From FEB-7 sp963698265 (GTDB lineage Bacteria; Pseudomonadota; Gammaproteobacteria; Burkholderiales; Usitatibacteraceae), in contig CAVOQC010000004.1 of assembly GCA_963698265.1 (NCBI GenBank), positions 248,001 through 312,000 of the forward strand: DNA of 64,000 nt, given 5' to 3'. Numbering within the stretch: position 1 is the stretch's first letter; every line of letters starts with the position of its first letter. The notes under the pieces are model-generated. The model was not told the DNA's origin, searched no databases, and worked only from the letters and a program-made list of their open reading frames with translations. This document shows, in pieces, positions 17,651 to 24,953 of the stretch. The translations under genes were made by a program, and so were the position numbers.

Positions 17651-17767
17651 ATGACAGGAGCGAGGAAGTACCGGAATGACGCCGCTGGCGTGCCCGTGCG
17701 CGCCATCCGTCCTTCCCGTATCGCCTCGACGACCCGTCACGAAAGACATCGATGCCCCGAGCCGTAG
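17651..17767 (+). CDS. 38-codon arginine-rich leader ORF before the decarboxylase
   Basis: An ATG with the best ribosome site in this neighbourhood (GGAGG, five bases upstream) opens a 38-codon frame starting MTGARKYRNDAAG. About one residue in five is Arg. It ends at a TAG at 17765-17767, 16 bases inside the decarboxylase gene, whose own start has only a weak ribosome site. That geometry suggests translational coupling or a leader peptide. Enterobacterial speF is controlled by an ornithine-sensing 34-residue leader peptide, which is the precedent; no sequence similarity is claimed. It could also be a mere by-product. Confidence 0.45.
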   Translation: MTGARKYRNDAAGVPVRAIRPSRIASTTRHERHRCPEP

Positions 17768-18936
17768 TCAAGAAGCTCCGCCCGCTTCCGGAGTTTCCCC
17801 TCGACACCCATCCCGAAGTCAGCCTCGACTTCACCCGCGTCAAGCAGTACCTCGCCCGGCACGCCTACAAGAAGCCGGTCCTCCTCGTCGATCTCGATAT
17901 CGTCCGCACCAAGGCCCGGCGCTTCCGGGCGGCGCTGCCGCGCGTGCGCCCGCATTTCGCGGTGAAGGCGAACCCCGACCCGCGCGTCCTCAAGGCGCTG
18001 ATCCAGGAGGGTTCGGGATTCGAGATCGCCTCCATCGCGGAACTCGACCTGCTCCTCGGGCTGGGCGTTCCCGTGGCCGAGATCTTCTACTCCAACCCCA
18101 TGAAGTCGCGCGCCTACCTCCAGTACGCCGCGGCGAAGGGTGTGGAGTGGTACGTGGTCGATTCGGTCGAGGAAATCCGCAAGGTGCAGTCCGTGAAGGC
18201 CGACGCCAAGCTCTACCTGCGTATCGACGCGCCCAATATCGGCAGCGACTGGCCGCTCGCGGGCAAGTTCGGCGCGCACATGAGCGACATCCCGGAGCTG
18301 ATCGAGGCCGCGGTGGAATGCAAGGCCGACCTCGCGGGCGTCACCTTCCACGTGGGCTCGCAATGCCTGAACCCGGATAACTGGCGCGTGGGCATGGAGC
18401 GCGCCCGCAAGGTCTTCGCGGCGATGCGCACCTCGGGCCTTTCCCCACGCCTGCTGAACCTGGGCGGCGGCTACCCGGTGCGCCACGTGAAGCCGATCCC
18501 CTCCATCGAGACCATCGCCGAGGTGATCAACCGGGAACTGCGCCATTTCGGCCCGGAGATCCAGGTGATCGCCGAGCCCGGGCGCTACCTCGTCTCCGAC
18601 GCGGGCTACTTCATCTGCCGCGTCATCGGCAGCGCCACCCGCAACGGCCAACGCTGGCTGTACTGGGACGCGGGCGTCTTCGGCGGCGTGATCGAGACCA
18701 CCGAGGGGCTGCGCTACAACCTGTACACGGACCGTGACGGCGAGCCGGTCGCCTGGAACGTGGCGGGGCCGACCTGCGATTCGGTCGACGTGGTGATGCG
18801 CGACGAGCTCCTGCCCGCCGACCTGCAGGAAGGCGACTTCATCTTCATCAAGAATGCCGGCGCGTACACCACGGCGTACGCCTCGAACTTCAACGGCTTC
18901 CCGCTGCCCGAGGTGGCTGTCCTCGGCGTGGTCTAG
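17752..18936 (+). CDS. type III PLP-dependent ornithine/lysine decarboxylase
   Basis: 394 residues with the fold of eukaryotic ODC and DapDC. The PLP lysine is in HFAVKANPDP, phosphate-binding residues in LNLGGGYPV and IAEPGRYLV, and the catalytic Cys in GPTCDSVDV. VTFHVGSQC completes the barrel. The substrate is most likely ornithine and/or lysine, giving putrescine or cadaverine; the DapDC alternative is less likely because the protein is short and lacks the usual LysA features I know. Expression probably depends on the leader and short ORF upstream. Confidence 0.88.
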   Translation: MPRAVVKKLRPLPEFPLDTHPEVSLDFTRVKQYLARHAYKKPVLLVDLDIVRTKARRFRAALPRVRPHFAVKANPDPRVLKALIQEGSGFEIASIAELDLLLGLGVPVAEIFYSNPMKSRAYLQYAAAKGVEWYVVDSVEEIRKVQSVKADAKLYLRIDAPNIGSDWPLAGKFGAHMSDIPELIEAAVECKADLAGVTFHVGSQCLNPDNWRVGMERARKVFAAMRTSGLSPRLLNLGGGYPVRHVKPIPSIETIAEVINRELRHFGPEIQVIAEPGRYLVSDAGYFICRVIGSATRNGQRWLYWDAGVFGGVIETTEGLRYNLYTDRDGEPVAWNVAGPTCDSVDVVMRDELLPADLQEGDFIFIKNAGAYTTAYASNFNGFPLPEVAVLGVV

Positions 18937-18948
18937 GGGGCCGCGCCG

Positions 18949-19149
18949 GTGACGGCCGCTTCCGCGCTCGCCTTCGAGCCCGCCGACCCCGATTTCGCGC
19001 GCTGCACGCGGGAGAGCTTCGCGAGGCAGGGTGCGATGGCGCTCCTCGGGGCGTCGCTCGGGCGGGTGGAGCCGGGTCGGCGCACGCACTGCGCGACGGG
19101 GCTGCAGACGGTCATGCGCATCGTCGGGCGCGCCGGCGTGCGCGGCTAG
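18949..19149 (+). pseudogene. PaaI-type thioesterase with its middle deleted
   Basis: A 66-codon frame from GTG. The first ~43 residues (FARCTRESFARQGAMALLGA, then LGRVEPGR) match the N-terminus typical of PaaI-like hotdog thioesterases. The last ~20 (ATGLQTVMRIVGRAGV) look like the final strand of the same family. The ~75-80 residues between, with the catalytic HGG segment, are absent. The reading frame is kept, so an internal in-frame deletion is the simplest explanation. It lies between the decarboxylase and the DUF6352 gene and could not be active as an enzyme. Confidence 0.6.
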
Positions 19150-19151
19150 CG

Positions 19152-20195
19152 GTGGCCCAGGACTTCTGGGCTTCGAGCGGCTACCGGCTGCTCGATCGCG
19201 GTCCCGAGGGCTGGCTGGTGCCCCGCGACGACTACTTCCGGCATTTCCTAGCCCGGGCAGAGCTCGTGCCGCCCCCCGAGGCGGGCCCGGGCGAGCGCCA
19301 CTTGCACGCGCGGCTCCTCGACAAGCCGCGCCTGGCGGTCGGGGAAGCCGACCTCGCGGCCGTGGAAGACGCGGACGCCCGGGAGAACTGGACCGAGTAC
19401 CTGCGGTTTCGCGACCGCCTGCTGGCCTCGGGCTCGCTCGAGGCGTGCTACCTCGACCGCTTCCGGCCTTCCACTGCCGACCGCTCCGGCCCGCCAGAGG
19501 CAGGGGCCATTGCGCCGCCGTTCGTCGACGCGCTCGCGCAAGCGATCGTCCGCGGTCTCCTCGAAGGCACGGCGGATCCCTGGCTCGCGCGCGCGGGCGA
19601 GCTCTTCTTCCGGCGGCAGCGGGTGAGCGTGGAGGGCGGGCAGGTGCTCGCGGCGGACGCCTCCACCATCGAGGCCTACGCGGAGACGGGCGGTTTCGGC
19701 AACGTCGGACGGCTCCTGAAGCAGCAGCAGACGCCCGTGGCCACGGTGAAGATGGACGTGCTGACTGCGGAAAACGCGCCGTTCTATTTCCTGCGCGACG
19801 AGCTCTTCTCCTTTCTCCTGGACCTCACGCCCGGGCGCGAGGGTGCGGAGGCGCTCGCCCGTGTCCTGGAGCGCTGGGTCGCGCATTTCGCCGGCGTGCG
19901 GGTGGCGATCGAGCCGGTGGAGCGCGTCGACGACGAGCACTGGCGCTGGCACGTGGGCCTCGACGTCGAGTCGACCGCGATCCTGAACGCCCTCTATCTC
20001 GGCGAGGCGCTCGCCGACGGGATGCGCGAGAGGCTCGCCACGCTCTTCCGGCTCGCGTTCGAGGATCCGGCCGATGCGATCGCCGAGGTGGCCGGCGGCC
20101 CGGTCTACCTCGGGCTCGCCTTCCGCGAGGACCACACGTTCAAGCTGAAGCCGCAGAACCTCCTCGTGAACCTGCCCTTCGCGCGGGCGAGCTGA
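19152..20195 (+). CDS. DUF6352 family protein
   Basis: 347 residues from a GTG two bases after the thioesterase remnant. N-terminal DFWASSGYRLLDRGPEGWLVPRDD and C-terminal FREDHTFKLKPQNLLVNLPFA are hallmarks of DUF6352 as I remember it. No catalytic motif or membrane helix is apparent; it is rich in acidic/Arg helices. Its function is unknown. The small DUF6494 gene two genes downstream suggests a conserved proteobacterial neighbourhood. Confidence 0.75.
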   Translation: MAQDFWASSGYRLLDRGPEGWLVPRDDYFRHFLARAELVPPPEAGPGERHLHARLLDKPRLAVGEADLAAVEDADARENWTEYLRFRDRLLASGSLEACYLDRFRPSTADRSGPPEAGAIAPPFVDALAQAIVRGLLEGTADPWLARAGELFFRRQRVSVEGGQVLAADASTIEAYAETGGFGNVGRLLKQQQTPVATVKMDVLTAENAPFYFLRDELFSFLLDLTPGREGAEALARVLERWVAHFAGVRVAIEPVERVDDEHWRWHVGLDVESTAILNALYLGEALADGMRERLATLFRLAFEDPADAIAEVAGGPVYLGLAFREDHTFKLKPQNLLVNLPFARAS

Positions 20196-20245
20196 GGGCC
20201 GCATCGCGGTAAGATGCCGGTATCGAACGATCCACGGGTGAGACC

Positions 20246-20503
20246 ATGCCTTCCGCCGGCGAAACCACGGGCGCCTTCATGCTCAGCAAGGAAATCGACC
20301 TCCTGATGGCCGAGCGCTCCCACCTGCTCCGCGTCGCGGGAGCGGCTGCGCAGTTCGTCGCCCTCATGGAGAGCCGGTCGCTCCCCGCCTCGGTGGCCAC
20401 GGAGGCGGAGCTCCTTGGCGAAAGCGTCAACGCGTTGCCCGAGGACACGTTGCGCGACGCGCTCTCGGCCATCACCCGGCCCCGCCAGGAGGAAGATCGA
20501 TGA
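20246..20503 (+). CDS. small hypothetical helical protein
   Basis: 85 residues. I do not recognise it. MLSKEIDLLMAERSHLLRVAGAAAQFVALMES reads as a long amphipathic helix, with a second helix at the C-terminus (LPEDTLRDALSAI). It has no signal peptide or Cys. The stop overlaps the next start (ATGA), so it is translationally coupled to the DUF6494 gene and probably belongs to the same functional unit. A start at the second Met (20279) is possible. Confidence 0.6.
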   Translation: MPSAGETTGAFMLSKEIDLLMAERSHLLRVAGAAAQFVALMESRSLPASVATEAELLGESVNALPEDTLRDALSAITRPRQEEDR

Positions 20504-20706
20504 ATCCCGAAGCCTTCAACATGAGCATCCGCAAGTTCCTGAAGAGCGTGGGCGTGCAGTCCCAGCGCGAGATCGAGGTCGCCGTGGAAGCGGCGATCGC
20601 CGCCGGCAAGCTCAAGGGCGGCGAGACCCTTCCCGCGAAGATGACGCTCACCATCGAGGGACTCGCGCTCAGCGTGACCGTCGACGGGCGCATTGCGCTC
20701 GAATAG
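20500..20706 (+). CDS. DUF6494 family small protein
   Basis: 68 residues. FNMSIRKFLKSVGVQSQREIE and LPAKMTLTIEGLALSV match the DUF6494 family, a short helix pair followed by a beta hairpin. Function unknown. It starts within the stop of the preceding small gene and ends six bases before the dehydratase gene, so the set 20246-22271 reads as one operon. Confidence 0.75.
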   Translation: MNPEAFNMSIRKFLKSVGVQSQREIEVAVEAAIAAGKLKGGETLPAKMTLTIEGLALSVTVDGRIALE

Positions 20707-20712
20707 CAGGCC

Positions 20713-21690
20713 GTGAGCGGCCGCGAAGGCGCCCAGGCCGTCACCTGGGACGATGTCGAGAGCGCGGCGCAGCGCCTGGAGGGCGTCGCGCACCGCACGC
20801 CGGTGATGACCTCGCGCACGTTCGACGAGCGCACGGGCACCCACGCCTTCTTCAAGTGCGAGAACTTCCAGCGCATGGGAGCGTTCAAGTTCCGCGGCGC
20901 CTACAACGCGATGTCACGACTCCCGACGCAGGCGCGCGAGCGTGGTGTCGTCGCCTTTTCCTCGGGCAACCACGCACAGGCCGTGGCGCTCGCGGGACGG
21001 CTGCTCGGCATTCCCGCCGCGATCGTCATGCCCGCGGACGCCCCCGAGGTGAAGGTGGCGGCCACGAAGGGCTACGGCGCCGAGGTCATCCTCTACGACC
21101 GCGCCGCCGGGCAGGATCGCGAGCAGTTCGCCGCGGGCATCGCGGCCGAGCGGGGCGCAACACTCATTCCTCCCTTCGACCACCCGCACGTGATCGCGGG
21201 GCAGGGCACGGCCGCCCGCGAGCTGATCGAGGAGACCGGGCCGCTCGACTGGCTCTTCGTGTGTTGTGGCGGAGGCGGGCTGCTGTCGGGCTGCGCCGTG
21301 GCCGCGCGCCACCTCTCGCCGGGCATCAAGGTCGTGGGCGTGGAGCCGGCGGCGGGCGACGACGCTGCCCGGTCGTTCCGCACGCGCGAGCTGCAGCGCG
21401 TCGACAATCCGCAGACCATCGCCGACGGCGCGCGCACCCAGTCGCTGGGCGCGCTCACCTTCCCGCTCGTGCTGGCGAACGTCCACGACTTCCTCACCGT
21501 ATCCGACGACGAGCTGGTGCAGGCGATGCGCTTCCTGTGGGAGCGCATGAAGCTCGTCGTGGAGCCCACGGGAGCGCTCGCGACGGCCGGGGTGCTCTCC
21601 GGCAGGCTCGACGCGCGAGGTGCACGCGTGGGCATCATCCTCTCCGGCGGAAACGTCGACCTGCGCGCCGCCGCGAAACTCTTCGCGTGA
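20713..21690 (+). CDS. threonine/serine dehydratase-family PLP enzyme
   Basis: 325 residues from GTG. Fold-type II motifs are FKFRGAYNAM (PLP Lys), SSGNHAQAVA (substrate loop), CCGGGGLLSG (phosphate loop) and ILSGGNVD (cofactor ring). It lacks the C-terminal ACT domain of biosynthetic IlvA, so it is the short catabolic class, which includes threo-3-hydroxyaspartate dehydratase and serine racemase; sequence alone does not separate these. The end overlaps the acyltransferase start (GTGA). Confidence 0.88.
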   Translation: MSGREGAQAVTWDDVESAAQRLEGVAHRTPVMTSRTFDERTGTHAFFKCENFQRMGAFKFRGAYNAMSRLPTQARERGVVAFSSGNHAQAVALAGRLLGIPAAIVMPADAPEVKVAATKGYGAEVILYDRAAGQDREQFAAGIAAERGATLIPPFDHPHVIAGQGTAARELIEETGPLDWLFVCCGGGGLLSGCAVAARHLSPGIKVVGVEPAAGDDAARSFRTRELQRVDNPQTIADGARTQSLGALTFPLVLANVHDFLTVSDDELVQAMRFLWERMKLVVEPTGALATAGVLSGRLDARGARVGIILSGGNVDLRAAAKLFA

Positions 21691-22271
21691 GCCCTGCTCG
21701 GGTGGTCGTGCCTCCGGCCGTTCCGAGGCGCCGATCCGCGCTGTGGCGGTGGATAGGCCGCACGGTGATGCGCATGACGGGGTGGAAGTTCGACGGGGCG
21801 TTCCCCGACGTCTCTCGCATGGTGGTCGCGGTGGCGCCGCATACGTCGAACTGGGACTTCCTCCACGGCGCGGCGGCGATGTTCGCGCTCGACCTGAAGC
21901 TCACCTTCATCGGCAAGCACACGCTCTTCGTGTGGCCCTTCTCGGTCTTGCTGCGCTGGATGGGCGGCGTCCCCGTGGACCGGTCGGCGGCCCACGGCGT
22001 GGTCGGCGAGGCCGTCGCCTCCTTCCGGGGCGCGGAGTCGCGCATGCTGGTGATCGCCCCCGAGGGCACGCGCAGGAAGGTGGAGCGCTACAAGACGGGG
22101 TTCCTGCACATCGCCCGGGGCGCGGACGTGCCCGTCGTCCTCGTGGGCCTCGACTACGGGTCGCGCACGGTGCGCATCGGCCCCGTGATAGACGTGGGGG
22201 AGGACATCGACGCCGAGCGCCGGCGCATCGAGGCGCACTTCGCCCGCATCCCCGGCCGGTATCCGCAGTAG
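21687..22271 (+). CDS. 1-acyl-glycerol-3-phosphate acyltransferase-like protein
   Basis: 194 residues from the GTG within the GTGA overlap. The PlsC catalytic box HX4D is HTSNWDF, and the acceptor motif is APEGTR. It is shorter than classical PlsC, like the YihG/'glycerol acyltransferase' group that often acts on lysophospholipids. A membrane-facing hydrophobic segment is near residues 20-30. Role in lipid metabolism is inferred from motifs; the coupling to a dehydratase gene gives no further clue. Confidence 0.85.
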   Translation: MSPARVVVPPAVPRRRSALWRWIGRTVMRMTGWKFDGAFPDVSRMVVAVAPHTSNWDFLHGAAAMFALDLKLTFIGKHTLFVWPFSVLLRWMGGVPVDRSAAHGVVGEAVASFRGAESRMLVIAPEGTRRKVERYKTGFLHIARGADVPVVLVGLDYGSRTVRIGPVIDVGEDIDAERRRIEAHFARIPGRYPQ

Positions 22272-22389
22272 CCCGGGAAGGCGGGCCGGCGGCGGTGCCG
22301 ATGTGCCTGTGCAGGATCCGGCAGCCGTCGGCGCTGGCCACCGCGACTGCGCCCAGGGTCCGCGCTCGCGGCGGCGTGCCCCATGCACC

Positions 22390-22395
22390 TATAAT
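22390..22395 (+). promoter_or_regulatory. consensus -10 box before the CobD/CbiB-like gene
   Basis: TATAAT, a perfect -10 hexamer, sits 24 bases before the proposed TTG start, followed by GGAG. No matching -35 is visible at 16-18 bases, so the promoter may need an activator. Confidence 0.45.
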
Positions 22396-22419
22396 CGTCG
22401 GGAGAACCGGAAGCCCTCC

Positions 22420-23340
22420 TTGAACCTCGCCGCCCTCCTGGCCGCCCTCGTCGCGCAGTACGCCTATCCACCGCCGGACAGGCCACCGCTTGCCGCGTTC
22501 TACGGCCGGTTGTGCCTGTCGACCTCCAAGCGCCTGAACGCGGGCGACCGGAATTCGGGAATTCTCGCCTACGTGCTGCTCATCGCCGTGGTCCTCGTTC
22601 CCCTGGGCCTCGTCGCGGCGCTGGCGGCGTGGCTCCACGGCTTCCTGCTGTTCGCGCTCAACGCCCTGATCCTCTACGGGAGCCTTCGCTTCCTGCAGAG
22701 CACGGCAAACCTGGGCGCGATCGAGCGCCACCTGCGCGACGCAGACGCGGCGGCGGCCTCGCGCCGCCTGGCGCAATGGCAGGGAGAGCCCGCGCTTTCC
22801 GACGATCCCGGGGCCACCGCCCGGCTGGCGGCCGAGCACGGCCTGCGCGAGGCGCACCACGGAACCTTCGCGATCCTCTTCTGGTTCCTCGTCCTGCCAG
22901 GGCCGCTGGGCGCAGTGCTCTACCCGCTCACGCAGCGCGCCGCGCGACTCTGGGAGCTGGGCGAGGAACCCGACGAACGCGAATTCGGATGGTTCGCGGG
23001 GCGCGCGTTCGAGGCCCTCGACTGGATTCCGCGGCGCGTGACGGCATTCGTGTTCGCGATCGTCGGCAATTTCGAGGACGCGCTCTACTGCTGGCGTTCG
23101 CAGGCCGCGCACTGGCTTCGCCCCGGGGAAGGCATCGTCCTTGCGAGCGGCGCCGGCGCGCTGGGCGTGCGCCTGGGCGAACCGGTCGCGCACGGCGAGG
23201 CCATCGTCGACCGGCCGGCCCTCGGCACGGGAGAGGCGGCGGGCGAGGAGGCGCTCGCGAGCCTCGAGGGCCTGCTGTGGCGCGCACTCGTGCTGTGGCT
23301 TGCCGCGTTCCTCCTCCTGGCGACGCTTTCGCTATCCTGA
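22420..23340 (+). CDS. CobD/CbiB family membrane protein
   Basis: 306 residues if translation starts at TTG 22420, right after a -10 box and GGAAG; codons further upstream show no homology. The N-terminus LAALLAALVAQYAYP, the paired helices near residues 45-90 and FGWFAGRAFEALDWIPRRVTAF match CobD/CbiB- or AmpE-like membrane proteins. True CobD makes adenosylcobinamide, but no cobalamin genes are present here, and Betaproteobacteria carry a divergent copy of unknown role. I would not assign it to B12 synthesis. Confidence 0.75.
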   Translation: MNLAALLAALVAQYAYPPPDRPPLAAFYGRLCLSTSKRLNAGDRNSGILAYVLLIAVVLVPLGLVAALAAWLHGFLLFALNALILYGSLRFLQSTANLGAIERHLRDADAAAASRRLAQWQGEPALSDDPGATARLAAEHGLREAHHGTFAILFWFLVLPGPLGAVLYPLTQRAARLWELGEEPDEREFGWFAGRAFEALDWIPRRVTAFVFAIVGNFEDALYCWRSQAAHWLRPGEGIVLASGAGALGVRLGEPVAHGEAIVDRPALGTGEAAGEEALASLEGLLWRALVLWLAAFLLLATLSLS

Positions 23341-23460
23341 AGTGCACCGTCCGCGCCAAGCGTGGCCCCGGGGCATTTGCTACACTCGCGTCGAACCTCG
23401 CCAGGGGCCCTAGAAGAGGCTGCCCGCGGGGCAAGACCATTCCATACGAGGAGATCCCCC

Positions 23461-24426
23461 ATGGCACGACTTTCCCCCCACGCCCTGATTCGCACCGCGG
23501 CCTTCGCCGCCGGCATCGCGATCGCAGGTTCAGCGGCCGCGGTCGACAGCATCAAGATGATGATCCCCGCCAACCCCGGCGGCGGCTGGGACACCACGGG
23601 CCGAGAGCTCGGCAAGGCGATGCTCGCCTCGGGCGCGGTGAAGAACATGCAGTACGACAACAAGGGCGGCGCCGCGGGCGCCATCGGTCTCGCGCAGTTC
23701 GTGAGCGCCTCCAAGGGCGATCCCAATGCGCTCATGATGGGCGGCATGGTGATGATCGGCGGCACGATCCAGAACAAGTCCGCCGTGACCATGGACCAGG
23801 TCACGCCCATCGCGCGCCTCACCTCGGAGTTCGAGGTCGTGGTGGTGCCGGCCAATTCGCCCATCAAGGACATGAAGGACCTGATGGCGAAGTTCAAGGC
23901 CGATCCGGGCAGCATCTCCTGGGGTGGCGGCAGCGCCGGCGGGACCGACCACATCCTCGCGGGCCTGCTCGCCACGGAAGTCGGCGTCGAGCCCGGCAAG
24001 GTGAACTACGTCCCCTTCAAGGGCGGCGGGGAGGCCGTGGCGGCCATCATCGGCGGCCACGTCTCGGCGGGAGTCTCCGGCGTATCGGAGTTTGCGCAAC
24101 ACATCCAGTCCGGCAAGATGCGTGCGCTGGGCGTGTCTTCCGCCTCCCGGGTCGCCAACATCCCGACGCTGAAGGAGCAGGGCTTCAACGTCGAGCTGGC
24201 CAACTGGCGCGGCATCTTCGGCGCGCCCGGCATTTCGAAAGAACAGCAGGCGGCGCTCATCAAGGTGGTCGAGGCCGGCACCAAGTCCAAGTCCTGGGAG
24301 GAGACGCTCCAGCGCCAGGACTGGACAGCGTTCTGGCTGCCGGGCGAACAGTACGGTGCCTTCATCCAGGCGGAGACCAAGCGCATCGGCGAGATCCTCG
24401 CCGGGCTCAAGCTCGGCAAGAAATAG
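23461..24426 (+). CDS. tctC: tripartite tricarboxylate transporter, periplasmic binding protein (Bug/TctC family)
   Basis: 321 residues from the ATG that follows GAGGAG. A signal peptide of ~27 residues ends at GSAAA. The mature part begins VDSIKMMIPANPGGGWDTTGRELGKAM, the Bug-family ligand loop, and later has NKGGAAGAIGLAQF and the SWGGGSAGGTDHI loop. It captures a carboxylate in the periplasm and hands it to TctAB. It leads the tctCBA operon. No two-component regulator (TctDE) is nearby. Confidence 0.93.
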   Translation: MARLSPHALIRTAAFAAGIAIAGSAAAVDSIKMMIPANPGGGWDTTGRELGKAMLASGAVKNMQYDNKGGAAGAIGLAQFVSASKGDPNALMMGGMVMIGGTIQNKSAVTMDQVTPIARLTSEFEVVVVPANSPIKDMKDLMAKFKADPGSISWGGGSAGGTDHILAGLLATEVGVEPGKVNYVPFKGGGEAVAAIIGGHVSAGVSGVSEFAQHIQSGKMRALGVSSASRVANIPTLKEQGFNVELANWRGIFGAPGISKEQQAALIKVVEAGTKSKSWEETLQRQDWTAFWLPGEQYGAFIQAETKRIGEILAGLKLGKK

Positions 24427-24436
24427 CGGTGCTGCC

Positions 24437-24458
24437 GGCGCCCGGGTGACCGGGCGCC
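24437..24458 (+). terminator. strong hairpin between tctC and tctB
   Basis: A 9-bp perfect stem (24437-24445 with 24450-24458) and a 4-base loop lie 10 bases after the tctC stop. There is no T-run. Such hairpins commonly protect the upstream binding-protein message, letting it exceed that of the membrane subunits. Confidence 0.6.
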
Positions 24459-24467
24459 GCCGCTTCG

Positions 24468-24953
24468 ATGGTCAAGCCACTTCCCAAGGGGCAACTCGCG
24501 GTTTCGCTTGGCGTGCTCGTGCTGGGCGCGCTAGTGCTCGCCGGCGCGTGGGATCTCTCCACCGGCGGCGGCTATGCGCAGGTCGGGCCGGGAGTGGTGC
24601 CGCGCATCGTCGGCGGCGCGCTGCTGTTTCTCGGCGCGCTGCTCCTTCGCGAGGCGCTGACCGGGGGCTTTCGAGGCCACGACGAGGAGGCCGAATCCCG
24701 GGTGCCCATGGACTGGCGGGCCTTTGCGTGGATCACCGGCGGCATCATCCTCTACGGCTTCCTGGTCGAACGCGCCGGCTTCATCCTCGCCTCGGCGATG
24801 CTCTTCGTGGCCGTCTCGCGCGGTTTCGCGAGCCGGCGCTGGCTCTCCAACTCCCTCGTGGGACTGGTGCTCGCGTCCTTCATCTTCGGGGTCTTCAACT
24901 ACGCCCTGGGACTCACGCTGCCCGCGGGCTTGCTGCAGGCGATCCTTCCCTAG
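24468..24953 (+). CDS. tctB: tripartite tricarboxylate transporter small membrane subunit
   Basis: 161 residues with four membrane helices, e.g. QLAVSLGVLVLGALVLAGAW and RAFAWITGGIILYGFLVERAGFILASA. VGPGVVPRIVGGALLFLGALLL is typical of TctB. It abuts tctA with no spacer (stop TAG then ATG), so the two are translated together. Confidence 0.92.
   Translation: MVKPLPKGQLAVSLGVLVLGALVLAGAWDLSTGGGYAQVGPGVVPRIVGGALLFLGALLLREALTGGFRGHDEEAESRVPMDWRAFAWITGGIILYGFLVERAGFILASAMLFVAVSRGFASRRWLSNSLVGLVLASFIFGVFNYALGLTLPAGLLQAILP

Noticed and set aside
22420..23340. Assigning the CobD/CbiB-like gene to cobalamin synthesis
   Set aside because: No other B12 gene is present and the sequence is as close to AmpE-like proteins; family membership alone does not show the activity.
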